The notes beneath the pieces were generated by a model. The model made no database searches and had not been told where the DNA came from. It saw nothing but the letters and a program-made list of their open reading frames with translations. A program made the translations under genes and the position numbers. 64,000 nucleotides of DNA from Actinomadura terrae. Lineage in GTDB: Bacteria; Actinomycetota; Actinomycetes; Streptosporangiales; Streptosporangiaceae. Location: NCBI RefSeq assembly GCF_022751215.1, contig NZ_JAICDG010000001.1, positions 2,108,001 to 2,172,000 of the forward strand. Direction: 5' to 3'. This document shows, one piece after another, positions 16,995 to 26,178 of this stretch (positions within the stretch are counted from its first letter, which is position 1; the number at the start of each line of letters is the position of its first letter).

Positions 16995-17912
16995 TCAGCC
17001 GGAAAGCTTCGTGGCGCGTGCCAAGGCCTTGGCTATGACGTCGCCGTAGACGGCGGCCTCGTTCCGAAAGCGTCCACGGGCTGCCAGGTTGATCAGGCCC
17101 TGGTGGCGCTGCGCGCCGACCACCGTGAGCTGGGACGAAGCATTGCATTGCGCATCGGCGACGGCGGTACGGCGCTCGGCTGGCCGAACGGACTGCGTGG
17201 TCGACCCGCGCGCGGCGGTCATAGCCCTGGCGGCGTCCGCCGGGCTGGAATAGTGGAATCCCCGGCCGCTCATGCAGGAGCGCCAGGCCCCGAGCGCCGC
17301 CGAGTAAGCCGGATCCTTCTGCAGGTCAGAGAAGGTGCTCGCCGGCAGGTTGGTGATGATGACCTTGGCCCGGATCCATTTCCTCTGGTCCCCGTAGAGG
17401 CGCTGACGGGCCTTGGACTGGCAGCCGTCGGCGCTGGTGAATATGGTTCCGAGTTCGGGCACTTCCACGGTGATCGCGGACGGGTCGGTGCCGTCCAGGG
17501 CTCGCCGGTAAAGTTCCCGGCGATCCTTGGACAGGCCCGCTATGTAACGGCCGTTCGACCTGTCCCGTGGAACTTCGGACGCGGTGCCCCTCTGGGAGTA
17601 GCCGTCCGTCCCGGCCCGGGCGACGTCGTTGCTCCCATAGGGCTGCTCGGCCTGCGGTCGCGACCGGGCGGGAGGCGGCACGACGAAGTACTCGAAGCCG
17701 CGGCCCTTCATGCATTCCTGGATCAAGCGCTGCTCGGCCACATAGAGGAGATCGCTTTCGGCCTGCGAGAGCCGCGTCCGCGGCTCGGCGGTATGGCCGT
17801 CAGGGGCGGTCGCCGAGCAGCCGGCAGTGAGCGCGGCGACGAGGAGCACGCCGCCCATTCGACGCCGGGCAGGGCCGAATACCATGCCGGGGCTTAAAGG
17901 AGTGGAACGCAT
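16995..17912 (-). CDS. Lipoprotein with repeated Cys-Met-x-Gly-x-Gly-Phe motifs
   Basis: About 305 residues from ATG 17912; a GTG at 17945 and ATG 17885 are alternatives, none with an ideal ribosome site. The lipobox LTAGC gives an extracellular lipid-anchored protein. Two related segments, ECMKGRGFEYF near 70 and SCMSGRGFHYS near 215, show the same Cys-Met-x-Gly-Arg-Gly-Phe signature, plus two further cysteines, so paired disulphides are likely. This signature recurs in secreted actinobacterial proteins of unknown function, often near cell-wall or efflux genes. No enzymatic motif seen. Confidence 0.75.
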   Translation of the reverse strand: MRSTPLSPGMVFGPARRRMGGVLLVAALTAGCSATAPDGHTAEPRTRLSQAESDLLYVAEQRLIQECMKGRGFEYFVVPPPARSRPQAEQPYGSNDVARAGTDGYSQRGTASEVPRDRSNGRYIAGLSKDRRELYRRALDGTDPSAITVEVPELGTIFTSADGCQSKARQRLYGDQRKWIRAKVIITNLPASTFSDLQKDPAYSAALGAWRSCMSGRGFHYSSPADAARAMTAARGSTTQSVRPAERRTAVADAQCNASSQLTVVGAQRHQGLINLAARGRFRNEAAVYGDVIAKALARATKLSG

Positions 17913-18256
17913 CGAGTCGCTGCCCGCCTCTCCTGTGTCCTGCACTTCGATATGTAATCGAGCGCTTCCTCAGTGCGGTGCCGTGATGTTAAGCAGACGT
18001 AGATTCCGCGATCAATCACTTTTCTGCGAATTACAGTGAGTGAGCACTCAACCAGATCTTGAAAAAAGTCGAACCCGGCAGGTGGCGCAGAAGGAAGTGG
18101 GGCGGTTTACTGAAACTAAGTAAATATTTCTTTACTATCGGATGCCAGGCAGTGCGCTACCACCAGTCGGCGACCTGCGTCCGAACCGACATCAGATACG
18201 CCGAGGGTTTGGGCGTCGTCGAGGGGCCCTGCTCGATCAGGGCGTGGTGCGGCGGC
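17913..18256. other. AT-richer upstream region with a short inverted repeat
   Basis: About 340 bases, clearly less GC-rich than the surroundings, holding the promoter region of the lipoprotein gene. At 18119-18136 AGTAAA and TTTACT form an inverted repeat around TATTTC. I see no gene. Confidence 0.45.
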
Positions 18257-18525
18257 AACGGCGTGAACGGGAGGCTTCCGGATCTGCAAGCGGCAATGGT
18301 TCCCGGGACGAACGCGGAGACCGGCGGCGGGGACGGTCAGGTGGGTTCCTCCTCGGTGTTGGACGATTCGCACGGAACGGCGATGGCGAGCTTGATCGCG
18401 AGTCAGGGGACCGGCACCGGTTTCGTGGGAGTCGCCCCCGAGTCGAAGATCATGCCGATCAACGCCAATGTCGCCGTCTGGGACAAGGCCATCCGGTTCG
18501 CCGTTGATCACGGCGCCAAGGTGAC
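18257..18525 (+). pseudogene. Fragment of a subtilisin-like (S8) serine peptidase
   Basis: The frame reads GVNGRLPDLQAAMVPGTN, then DDSHGTAMASLIASQG (the S8 His motif) and TGFVGVAPESKIMPI. The Asp motif and signal peptide upstream and the Ser motif downstream are missing. The likeness is to membrane-anchored mycosin-type subtilases of actinomycetes. It breaks off near 18525, where an integrase piece begins in another frame, and hits a stop at 18539-18541. Not functional. Confidence 0.75.
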
Positions 18526-18882
18526 TGGGACGAGGTCGTAGAGAGGCTCGGCTATGAGCACCTGCGGCGCCACGACCTCCGGCACACGAAGTTGACCTGG
18601 ATGGCCGACGCGGGCGTTCCGGTGCACGTCCTGCGGGAGATCGCCGGCCACGGTTCACTCACCACCACGCAGCGGTACCTGCACCCGGACATGCAGTCGA
18701 TCACAGACGCGGGAGAGGCGCTCAGCCTGCACTTGAGCGTGCGCAGGTCTCCAAATGGTCCCCAGCTTCGGGCGGTCGGATCAACCCGCTGCGCTGCGAT
18801 GCTAGACGCGAATAAGCCCGCTGACCTGGCTAAAGCCAAGATCGGCGGGCTTTCGTGTCGCTGTCGGGACGGCGGGATTTGA
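18523..18882 (+). pseudogene. C-terminal fragment of a tyrosine integrase/recombinase
   Basis: The frame reads HLRRHDLRHTKLTWM, then REIAGHGSLTTTQRYLHPD. These contain the box II Arg-His-x-x-Arg-His, a Gly-His and the catalytic Tyr of tyrosine recombinases. The N-terminal and core-binding domains are gone, cut at the junction with the subtilase fragment. Homology ends near 18760; the frame runs on into the tRNA gene. Position beside the 3' end of a tRNA is where integrases of actinomycete integrative elements sit. Confidence 0.8.
18814..18852. terminator. Hairpin between integrase remnant and tRNA-Pro
   Basis: AAGCCCGC (18814-18821) pairs with GCGGGCTT (18845-18852). It lies just past the 3' end of the minus-strand tRNA and probably ends its transcript; it can also act on the plus strand, where TTT follows. 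Confidence 0.55.
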
Positions 18883-18937
18883 ACCCACGACCCCTTGACC
18901 CCCAGTCAAGTGCGCTGCCAAACTGCGCTACGTCCCG
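18864..18937 (-). tRNA. tRNA-Pro (anticodon GGG)
   Basis: On the minus strand a 74-base cloverleaf: acceptor CGGGACG (18931-18937) pairs with CGTCCCG (18865-18871), the T arm contains GGGTTCAAATCCC, and the anticodon stem CTTGA/TCAAG encloses the loop CTGGGGG, giving anticodon GGG. No CCA is encoded. Its 3' end faces an integrase remnant, so it is a likely attachment site. Confidence 0.95.
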
Positions 18938-19071
18938 GTGCCTGGCGGAGCAGGCGTGATTACTCTAGCGCAGTCTGCGGGTGTGTGCGTACCGGGTTAC
19001 GGCGGTCCAGGAGGCGTCGGTGCGGCCGTCGGCTGGGCGGGATTCCGCCTGGCAAGGGGGCCGGGGTGGGG

Positions 19072-21168
19072 TCAGTCTTCTAGTCTGGTGGGCCACCAGA
19101 TGCGTTTGCCCGCGTCCAGTGCCAGGGCGGGGACGAGCAGGCTGCGGACGGCGAGGGTGTCGAGGAGGACGCCTCCGGCGATGAGCAGGCCCTGCTGGAG
19201 GGCGCCGACGGTCGGGAGAACGACCAGGACGCTGAAGGTGGCGGCGAGGACGAGGCCGGCGCTGGTGATGACGCCGCCGGTGAGGCTCAGGCCGTCGCGG
19301 ATGCCCGCCCGGTGCCCGTGGAGCTGGGCCTCCTCTCTCGCCCGGGACATCAGGAAGATCGTGTAGTCGATGCCCAGGGCGACCAGGAACAGGAAGCCGA
19401 ACAGCAGGAGGCCGCGGTCGATGTGCGGGTGGCCGAGCGCCCGGTACAGCAGGCCCGCCAGGCCGAGGGCCGCGCCGTAGGAGAGCACGACGGACGCGAT
19501 GAGCAGCAGGGACGCGGTGACGGCGCGCAGCAGCAGGACGAGCATGAGCAGGACCACGGCGAGGATCAGCGGGATGAGGACGGCCTCCTCGGTGCCCTGG
19601 GCGTGCGAGGTGTCCAGCGCGACGGCCGTCTGCCCGCCGACGACGGCTCCGCTGCCGTCCAGGGCGTCGCGGATGCGGGTGATGGTGGCGCGGGCCGACG
19701 GGGTGTCGGGTTCGTCGGCGAAGACGGCGGTCAGGTGGGTGTAGCCGCCCGCCGCGCGCTCCTTGGCGACGGCGGCGACGCCGGGGACCTTGGCGACGCG
19801 GGCCAGTGTCGTCGCGGCCTGGGCGTCGGCGACGTAGATGTCGGCGGGCTCGGATGATCCGGCGGCGAAGTGGCGGCCGATCTGGCGCTGTCCCGCGATG
19901 GCGTCGGTGGTCTTGGTGAACTGCTCGTCGAGCCGCTGGCCGGAGTCCAGGGTGAACGACGCCGCCGCCAGGGCGGCCAGGATCACGGCGGTGCCGACCC
20001 AGATCCGGCGCGGGTGCGCGTCGACGGCCGTGGCCAGGCGCCGCCACAGGCCCGAGCCGGTGTCGGGGGAGGGCGAGGTCCGGACGGTGGGCCGCCGGGG
20101 CCAGAACACCCAGCGGCCGAGGCAGATCAGCAGTGCGGGCAGCAGGGACACGGCGGCCAGGCAGACGACGGCGACGCCGATCGCGATGACCGGGCCCAGG
20201 CCCTGGGTGTTGTTCATCTTCCCGAAGACCAGGCACAGCGACGCGATCACGACGGTGGCGGCCGAGGCGGTGACGGCGGGCAGGCAGCGGTGCAGCGCGT
20301 GCGCCATCGCCTCGTGGCGGTCGGCGCGCCGGCCCAGCTCCTCGCGGTAGCGGGCGATGAGGAGCAGCGCGTAGTCGGTGCCGACGCCGAGGGCGAGCAC
20401 CGTCAGGACGTAGCTGGACTGGCCGTCCACCTTCAGGCCCGCGTGCTTGGCGAGCAGGTAGACCACGCCGGTGGCGATCCAGGTGCCGAGGAACGTCGAC
20501 AGGAGCGGGACCAGCCACAGCACGGGGCTGCGGTAGGTGACGAGGAGGACGAGGGTGACGATCGCGAGGGTGACGCCCAGCAGGGCGCCGTCCATGCCGG
20601 AGTAGGCGTCGATGAAGTCGGCGATGGTGCCCGCCTGGCCGGTGACGCGGACGTCCAGCCCGGACGGCGCGCCTGCGGAGGTCGTCCTCCTCAGCTTGTC
20701 GACGGCGTCGCCGAGCACCTCGTTGTCGTTGGGGGCCATCGGGACGGGCGCGCTGAACAGGACCGACTTGCCGTCGGCGGACCTGGTCTCCGCGGTCGCG
20801 CCGGGCGCCGTCCCGCGGTCGGCGTCGACCTTGGCCAGGTCGGCCGGGGTGAGCCCGGCGTCGCGGGTGTAGACGACGACGGCGGTGGCGCGGTCGTGGT
20901 CGGCGAAGTGCCGCTCGGCGATCTCGACGGCCCGGGTGGACTGGGAGTCGGCGGGCAGCCAGGACGCCGGATCGTTGTCCTGCACCTGGGAGAGCTTGGC
21001 GGCGAACCCGCCGGCGACCATCAGGACGAGCAGCCAGGCGGCCAGGACCGCCCATTTGGAGCGCCTGCCGGTGACGGCGGCGATGTAGCGGTTCCAGTGG
21101 GACGGGGGAAGCGGCGCGGGCGCCGCTCGCGGCGGCTCGGGGAGCCGGTTCACGGATGTCTCGGTCAT
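19072..21168 (-). CDS. MMPL/RND-family lipid or drug exporter
   Basis: 698 residues, the usual size for short MMPL proteins. Two repeats, each with one helix (about 40-60 and 370-390), a large extracytoplasmic loop, and a bundle of five or six helices (about 180-330 and 525-680). Motifs TVLALGVGTDYALLLIARYREE and FLVALGIDYTIFLMSRAREE carry the paired Gly-x-Asp-Tyr proton-relay residues of the family. Exports lipids, siderophores or drugs by proton motive force. Ribosome site is weak (GAGAG). It is divergent from an ECF sigma gene at 21446, and the 277 bases between should hold both promoters. Confidence 0.92.
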   Translation of the reverse strand: MTETSVNRLPEPPRAAPAPLPPSHWNRYIAAVTGRRSKWAVLAAWLLVLMVAGGFAAKLSQVQDNDPASWLPADSQSTRAVEIAERHFADHDRATAVVVYTRDAGLTPADLAKVDADRGTAPGATAETRSADGKSVLFSAPVPMAPNDNEVLGDAVDKLRRTTSAGAPSGLDVRVTGQAGTIADFIDAYSGMDGALLGVTLAIVTLVLLVTYRSPVLWLVPLLSTFLGTWIATGVVYLLAKHAGLKVDGQSSYVLTVLALGVGTDYALLLIARYREELGRRADRHEAMAHALHRCLPAVTASAATVVIASLCLVFGKMNNTQGLGPVIAIGVAVVCLAAVSLLPALLICLGRWVFWPRRPTVRTSPSPDTGSGLWRRLATAVDAHPRRIWVGTAVILAALAAASFTLDSGQRLDEQFTKTTDAIAGQRQIGRHFAAGSSEPADIYVADAQAATTLARVAKVPGVAAVAKERAAGGYTHLTAVFADEPDTPSARATITRIRDALDGSGAVVGGQTAVALDTSHAQGTEEAVLIPLILAVVLLMLVLLLRAVTASLLLIASVVLSYGAALGLAGLLYRALGHPHIDRGLLLFGFLFLVALGIDYTIFLMSRAREEAQLHGHRAGIRDGLSLTGGVITSAGLVLAATFSVLVVLPTVGALQQGLLIAGGVLLDTLAVRSLLVPALALDAGKRIWWPTRLED

Positions 21169-21445
21169 GTACGTCTCTCAGGAGGTGGCCGGGAGGAGAG
21201 GGGCGGCCGGTCAGGCGGCGTCCCGTCGTGCCTCCTCGAACATTTGTGCGGTCGTTTGCGTTGACCGGCGCCGCCCACCGGATGTGACTGCCCTCCACAG
21301 TGACCTGGATCACAACGGGACGTCAGCGGCGTGACCGGCGTCATAGCGGCGTCCGGTCACAGGGGGCGCCTCGCCGAGGTCAGGGAGGAGAACGCGGAGC
21401 ACCCGCTCCCGAACCGGACTGCCAGACCAAAGGTGGTGCGACCAC

Positions 21446-22345
21446 ATGACCGACCCGTCCGGCGACCCGTTCGTCGCCGAGGAGTTCGAGCGCCTCCGGC
21501 CGCATCTGCGGTCGGTCGCCTACCGCGTGCTCGGTTCGCTGACCGAGGCCGAGGACGCCGTCCAGGAGGCGTGGCTGCGGCTGCACCGCTCCGACCGGGC
21601 GGAGATCGACAATCTGGGCGGCTGGCTGACCACCGTGGTCGGCAGGGTCAGCCTCAACCTGCTGAAGGCGCGCCGGGGGCGGCGGGAGAGCGGCCTGGCC
21701 GAGCTGGCCGAGTGCCTGCCGGACCCGATCGTCACCCCGGCCGACCGCACGCCCTCCCCGGAGGAGTCGGTGCTGCTGGCCGACTCGCTCGGGCTCGCGC
21801 TGCTGGTGGTGCTCGACACGCTCACGCCCACCGAGCGCCTGACCTTCGTCCTGCACGACATGTTCGGCGTGGGCTACGACGAGATCGCCCGGATGGTGGA
21901 GCGTTCCCCCGAGGCCGCCCGCAAGGCCGCCAGCCGGGCCCGGCGGCGGGTGCGCGGCAGCGGCGCCCTGCCCGATCCGGATCCGGCGCGCCAGCGCAGG
22001 GTCGTGGACGCGTTCCTCGCCGCCACCCGCGACGGCGACATCGGGGGGCTCGTGCGCGTCCTCGCCCCGGACGTCGTGCTGCGCGCCGACACCGGCGTCC
22101 TGCGCGTCATCGCCGGAGCGCCCGCGGTGGCGCAGCAGGCCGCCGTGTTCCGCCGCCTGGCGCACAACACCCGGCCCGTCCTGGTGAACGGCGTCGCCGG
22201 GCTCGCCAACGACGCGGCCGTGCTGGCCTTCACCGTCCAGGACGGCCTGATCACCGAGATCGACATCCTCGGCGACAGGGAACGCCTGGCCCGCCTGGAC
22301 CTGACCTTCCTCGACGACGAGACCCTTACCGAAGGAGCGCGGTGA
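21446..22345 (+). CDS. ECF sigma factor of the SigJ/ECF41 type with SnoaL-like C-terminal domain
   Basis: 299 residues; AGGTGG 7 bases before ATG. Region 2 (VAYRVLGSLTEAEDAVQEAWLRL, about 22-45) and region 4 (LTFVLHDMFGVGYDEIARMVERSPEAARKAASRARRR, about 130-170) are intact. Between them lies CLPDPI, matching the WLPEPI-like signature of ECF41. The C-terminal third (about 180-299) resembles the NTF2/SnoaL domain that regulates activity in place of an anti-sigma factor; the usual Asn-Pro-Asp-Lys-Leu motif is replaced by GDRERL. ECF41 factors usually control adjacent oxidoreductase or carboxymuconolactone decarboxylase genes; here the FAD oxidoreductase follows with stop and start nearly touching. 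Confidence 0.93.
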   Translation: MTDPSGDPFVAEEFERLRPHLRSVAYRVLGSLTEAEDAVQEAWLRLHRSDRAEIDNLGGWLTTVVGRVSLNLLKARRGRRESGLAELAECLPDPIVTPADRTPSPEESVLLADSLGLALLVVLDTLTPTERLTFVLHDMFGVGYDEIARMVERSPEAARKAASRARRRVRGSGALPDPDPARQRRVVDAFLAATRDGDIGGLVRVLAPDVVLRADTGVLRVIAGAPAVAQQAAVFRRLAHNTRPVLVNGVAGLANDAAVLAFTVQDGLITEIDILGDRERLARLDLTFLDDETLTEGAR

Positions 22346-22347
22346 GC

Positions 22348-23664
22348 ATGCGCGACGGCATCCTGAACGATCTCCGCGACCGTGTCGTGGGCCCGGTGCT
22401 GCTGCCCGGCGACGCCGGCTACGACGCTGCCCGGACGCCGTGGAACCTGTCCGTCGACCAGCGGGTGGACGCGGTCGTCGAGGCCGAGCACGCGGGCGAC
22501 GTGGTCGCGGTCGTGCGCTTCGCCCGTGAGCACGGGCTGGCCGTGACCGCCCAGCCGAGCGGGCACGGGGCGGCGCCGCTCGGCGACGGCACGATCCTCC
22601 TGCGCACCCGCGCGCTGGACGAGGTGTCCATCGATCCCGGCGGGGCGGCCGTCCGCGTCGGCGCGGGGGTCCCGTGGTCGCGCGTCCAGGAGGTCGCGTC
22701 GCCGCACGGGCTGACCGGCCTGCTCGGCAGCGCCCCCCACACCAGCGTCGTCGGCTACACGCTGGGCGGCGGCCTGTCGTGGTTCTCGCGCCGCTGGGGC
22801 CGCGCCTCCGACCATGTCACCGCGTTCGACGTGGTCACCGCCGACGGTGACACGGTGCGGGTGGACGCCGAGACCGACCCGGACCTGTTCTGGGCGCTGC
22901 GCGGAGGCGGCGGCGACTTCGCGATCGTCACGGCGATGGAGTTCGGGCTCCAGGAGGCGGGACTCGTCCAGGGCGGGCAGATGATGTGGCCGGGCGAGCA
23001 GGCCGCCCGGGTGCTGGCCGCCTTCCGCGAGGTGACCTGGAACGCCCCGCCCCAGCTGACGGTGTGGCTGCGCCTGTTCCGGCCGCCCGTTCCGGACGGG
23101 CAGCCGATGGTCATCGTGGACTCCACCTTCGTCGGCGCCGCCGAGGAGGCCGGACGGCTGCTGAAGCCGCTGGAGGCCGCCGGCGCCCCCGTGCTCGACA
23201 CCCGCCGCGCGCGGCGGCCGGTGGAACTCGGCGACATCACCGGCGACCCCGTCGACCCCGCGCCCCTGCGCGCCCGTACCGAGATGCTGACCGACCTGGA
23301 CGACACGACGGTGTACGCGCTGGCGCGGGCCGCGGGGGAGCTGCCGCCGCTGATCGCCGTCCAGGTGCGCCACCTGGGCGGGGCGCTGGCCGCCTCGACG
23401 GGGGCGGCCGGGCCGGTCGAGGACCCGTTCCTGATCTCCATGATGACCGTCCCGTTCGGCCCACCCGAGCCCGGCATCGCCCGGCGGCGGGCGCTCGCCG
23501 ACACGCTGTCGCTGAGCGGCGGGCCGAAACCGTTCACGCTGCTCGCGCCCGAGGAGAAGGCAGCGGCGGCGTTCGAGCCGCGCACCCTGGACCGGCTGCG
23601 GGCGATCAAGCGCGAACGCGACCCGGGCGGGGTCGTGCGCGGCAACCACCCGGTGCTCGGCTGA
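22348..23664 (+). CDS. FAD-linked oxidoreductase (berberine-bridge/PCMH type)
   Basis: 438 residues from ATG 22348, 10 bases after GGAG; GTG 22342, overlapping the sigma stop, is the alternative. FAD-binding PCMH domain (about 40-210) with VTAQPSGHGAAPLGDGT (the usual site of His flavinylation; a GHG is present), GYTLGGGLSWFSRRWGRASD and ALRGGGGDFAIVTAMEF. The short C-terminal BBE motif is reduced to GVVRGNHPV, with the usual Asn-Pro-Asn form changed. Oxidises small-molecule alcohols or amines using bound FAD and oxygen. Probably transcribed with the sigma factor and the MFS exporter, as an ECF41 target. Confidence 0.9.
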   Translation: MRDGILNDLRDRVVGPVLLPGDAGYDAARTPWNLSVDQRVDAVVEAEHAGDVVAVVRFAREHGLAVTAQPSGHGAAPLGDGTILLRTRALDEVSIDPGGAAVRVGAGVPWSRVQEVASPHGLTGLLGSAPHTSVVGYTLGGGLSWFSRRWGRASDHVTAFDVVTADGDTVRVDAETDPDLFWALRGGGGDFAIVTAMEFGLQEAGLVQGGQMMWPGEQAARVLAAFREVTWNAPPQLTVWLRLFRPPVPDGQPMVIVDSTFVGAAEEAGRLLKPLEAAGAPVLDTRRARRPVELGDITGDPVDPAPLRARTEMLTDLDDTTVYALARAAGELPPLIAVQVRHLGGALAASTGAAGPVEDPFLISMMTVPFGPPEPGIARRRALADTLSLSGGPKPFTLLAPEEKAAAAFEPRTLDRLRAIKRERDPGGVVRGNHPVLG

Positions 23665-23697
23665 GCCCGGCCTGCGGAATCGAGAAGGAAGACTCAC

Positions 23698-25203
23698 ATG
23701 ACCCAGCTCGCGGACGACCCGGTCGGCCCCGGCCGGCTCGGATTCCTCGGCACCGGGCGCGGCAGGATCATCCTGGCCCTGCTCTGCCTGGTCGCCTTCG
23801 TCGACCTCATCGACGCCTCGATCGTGAACGTCGCCCTGCCCGAGATGAAGGCGGACCTCGACTTCTCCCAGCAGTCCCTCCAGTGGGTGCCGTCCGGCTA
23901 CCTGCTCACCTACGGCGGGTTCATGCTGCTCGGCGGACGGTTCGCCGACCTGCTCGGACGGCGCCGCGTGCTGGTGGCCGGCACCGCCCTGTTCGGGGTC
24001 GCCTCGGTGCTCGGCGGGCTCGCCCAGAACGAGGAGACGATGATCGCCGCCCGGCTCGCCCAGGGGCTCGGCGCGGCGCTGATGTCCCCGGCCGCGCTGT
24101 CGGTGCTGACCACCGCCTTCGTCGGCCGGGACCGCGCCGCCGCCCTCGGCGTGTGGGGAGGCGTCGCCGGGGCCGCCTCCGCGATCGGCGTGCTGGCCGG
24201 CGGCGCGCTCACCGACGGCCCCGGCTGGCGCTGGGTGATGTGGGTGAACCCGCCCGCCGTCGCGGTCATCGTCGCCGGGGCGCTGTGGCTGCTCGCCGAC
24301 GACCGGCGGAAGGCGGCCCTGCGCACCTTCGACCTGCCCGGCGCGGTCCTCGCCACCGGCGGCATGCTGCTGCTGGTGTACGCGCTGGTCGAGGCGCCCG
24401 AGAAGGGCTGGGACACCGCTCGGACGTGGGCGTCGATCGCCGGGGCCCTGGCGCTGCTCGCGCTGTTCGTGGCCAACGAGGCGCGGAGCCGGAACCCCCT
24501 GCTGCCGCTGTCGATCTTCAGGATCAGGGGGCTGCCGGGCGCCGACGTGGCGCAGTTCGTCGCGATGGCGGGATTCATCGCCATGTTCTTCTTCCTCAGC
24601 CTCTACATGCAGCTGGTCCTGCACTACTCGCCGGTCAGGACAGGCCTGGCCTACCTGCCGCTCACCGTCGCCGTCGGCGCGGGGTCGGGGCTCACCGCGG
24701 GGTTGATCCCGAGGGTCGGGACCCGTCCGCTCATCATCGCCGGGCTGCTGGTCGGCGCGGTCGGCATGGGGATGCTGGCGCGGTGCCCGGTGGAGGGGAG
24801 CTACCTCCGGGACCTGCTACCGGGCCTGGTGGTCGTCGGCGTGGGCCTCGCGCTGGTGTTCGTCGCGGTCACCACGGCGGCCAACGCCGGGGTGCCCGCC
24901 GACCGGGCGGGCCTGGCCGCCGCGCTGATCAACGCCTCCAGCCAGGTCGGCGGGGCGCTGGGCCTGGCGATCTTCTCGGCGATGGCCACCTCCCGCACCG
25001 ACGACCTGCTCGCCGACGGCGCCCCGCCCGCCGTCGCCCTCACCGAGGGCTTCCAGCGCGCCCTGCTCGGCGCGGCCGCCTTCATCGTCGCGGCGGCCGT
25101 GATCGCCCTGCGCGCCACCAACACCAAAGGCGAGCACCAGGAGGAGGACGAGGCGTCCGGCCCGGCTGCCGACGCCTCAACGGAGGCGGTCGAGCGCGCC
25201 TGA
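23698..25203 (+). CDS. MFS multidrug exporter, DHA2 family (14 helices)
   Basis: 501 residues; AAGGAAG 7 bases before ATG. Shows LVAFVDLIDASIVNVALPEM at helix 1 (DHA2 motif D1), GGRFADLLGRRRV (motif A, loop 2-3), RLAQGLGAALMSPAALSVL (motif B) and GVWGGVAGAASAIGVLAGGALTD (motif C), the antiporter motif of drug exporters. Hydrophobic profile fits 14 helices with a charged C-terminal tail. Drug/proton antiporter of the inner membrane. It is 33 bases behind the FAD oxidoreductase and so probably in the same ECF-controlled unit: a modify-and-export arrangement. Confidence 0.93.
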   Translation: MTQLADDPVGPGRLGFLGTGRGRIILALLCLVAFVDLIDASIVNVALPEMKADLDFSQQSLQWVPSGYLLTYGGFMLLGGRFADLLGRRRVLVAGTALFGVASVLGGLAQNEETMIAARLAQGLGAALMSPAALSVLTTAFVGRDRAAALGVWGGVAGAASAIGVLAGGALTDGPGWRWVMWVNPPAVAVIVAGALWLLADDRRKAALRTFDLPGAVLATGGMLLLVYALVEAPEKGWDTARTWASIAGALALLALFVANEARSRNPLLPLSIFRIRGLPGADVAQFVAMAGFIAMFFFLSLYMQLVLHYSPVRTGLAYLPLTVAVGAGSGLTAGLIPRVGTRPLIIAGLLVGAVGMGMLARCPVEGSYLRDLLPGLVVVGVGLALVFVAVTTAANAGVPADRAGLAAALINASSQVGGALGLAIFSAMATSRTDDLLADGAPPAVALTEGFQRALLGAAAFIVAAAVIALRATNTKGEHQEEDEASGPAADASTEAVERA

Positions 25204-25340
25204 ATCCGCTCCTCGCCTCGGAAAGTCCCCCGCGCGCGCAACCGGCGGCGATCATGGAACGGGACGGGAGCCGGGCCCGCCTGCGAGGGCGGGCCCGGCC
25301 GCCGTCCCGGAGAGCGGGTGCGTCCAACCTGGAGGTGCAG

Positions 25341-26178
25341 TTGATCGAGGAGCGGATTCTTCGCTACTACGAGCAGGGGGACGAGGGCGGACGGCTGTCG
25401 TCGGGGGCCGAGCGTCTGGAGCTGCTGCGCGTCCAGGACGTCCTGCGCCGGGTGCTGCCGGGGGCGCCGCTGCGCGTCCTCGACGTGGGCGGTGGGCCCG
25501 GCGTCCACGCGCGGTGGCTGGCGGCCGACGGCCATGCCGTCCACGTCGTCGATCCGGTGCCACGGCACGTACGGCAGGCCGCCGGGCACGCAGGCGTCAC
25601 CGCCGCGCTCGGCGAGGCCAGGGCGTTGGCCGAGCCGGACGCCTCCTACGACGTGGTCCTGCTGTTCGGCCCGCTGTACCACCTCGTCGAACGCGCCGAC
25701 CGGCTCGCCGCGTGGCGCGAGGCGGCACGCGTGGTGCGGCCCGGCGGCGTCGTCGCGGCGACCGCGATCAACCGGTTCGCGTCCCTGCACGACGGGTTCA
25801 GGCGGGGCTTCCTGGAGCGACCGGGGGTCCGGGAGGTGGTCGAGACGACGCTCGCGGACGGCCGGCACCTGCCCGGCGACCGGGCCCCGTTCACCGACGC
25901 CTACCTGCACCATCCCGACGACCTGGCCGACGAGGTCCACGCCTCCGGGCCTTCACCTGGAGCATGTGTATCCGGTGGAGGGCGCCACATGGCTCATCGA
26001 GGGGATCGAGGCCTGGATCGACGACCCCGACAAGCGGGAACTCCTGCTCTGGGGGCTGCGGCGCACCGAACGCGAGCCCACGCTGCTCGGCGCGAGCCGT
26101 CACCTCCTCGCGGTCGCCCGCGCCGTCGCGTCATGCACTTCCGCACACCCGAGTCGAAAGGCGGACCATGCCCAGTAG
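25341..26178 (+). pseudogene. SAM-dependent methyltransferase with a +1 frameshift
   Basis: From TTG 25341 (GGAGG 5 bases upstream; GTG 25335 alternative) the frame gives ILRYYEQGDEGGRL, the SAM loop RVLDVGGGPGVHARWLA, VVLLFGPLYHLVERADR and VVRPGGVVAATAINRF, a normal class I methyltransferase. At the GGG run 25947-25949 the frame breaks: the expected continuation GLHLEHVYPVEGATWLIEG is in the next frame and runs to a stop at 26176. One extra G explains it. Either a real frameshift mutation or a sequencing error; the rest of the tail is well conserved, so the break is recent or artificial. The tail overlaps the next gene's start by 11 bases. Confidence 0.8.
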
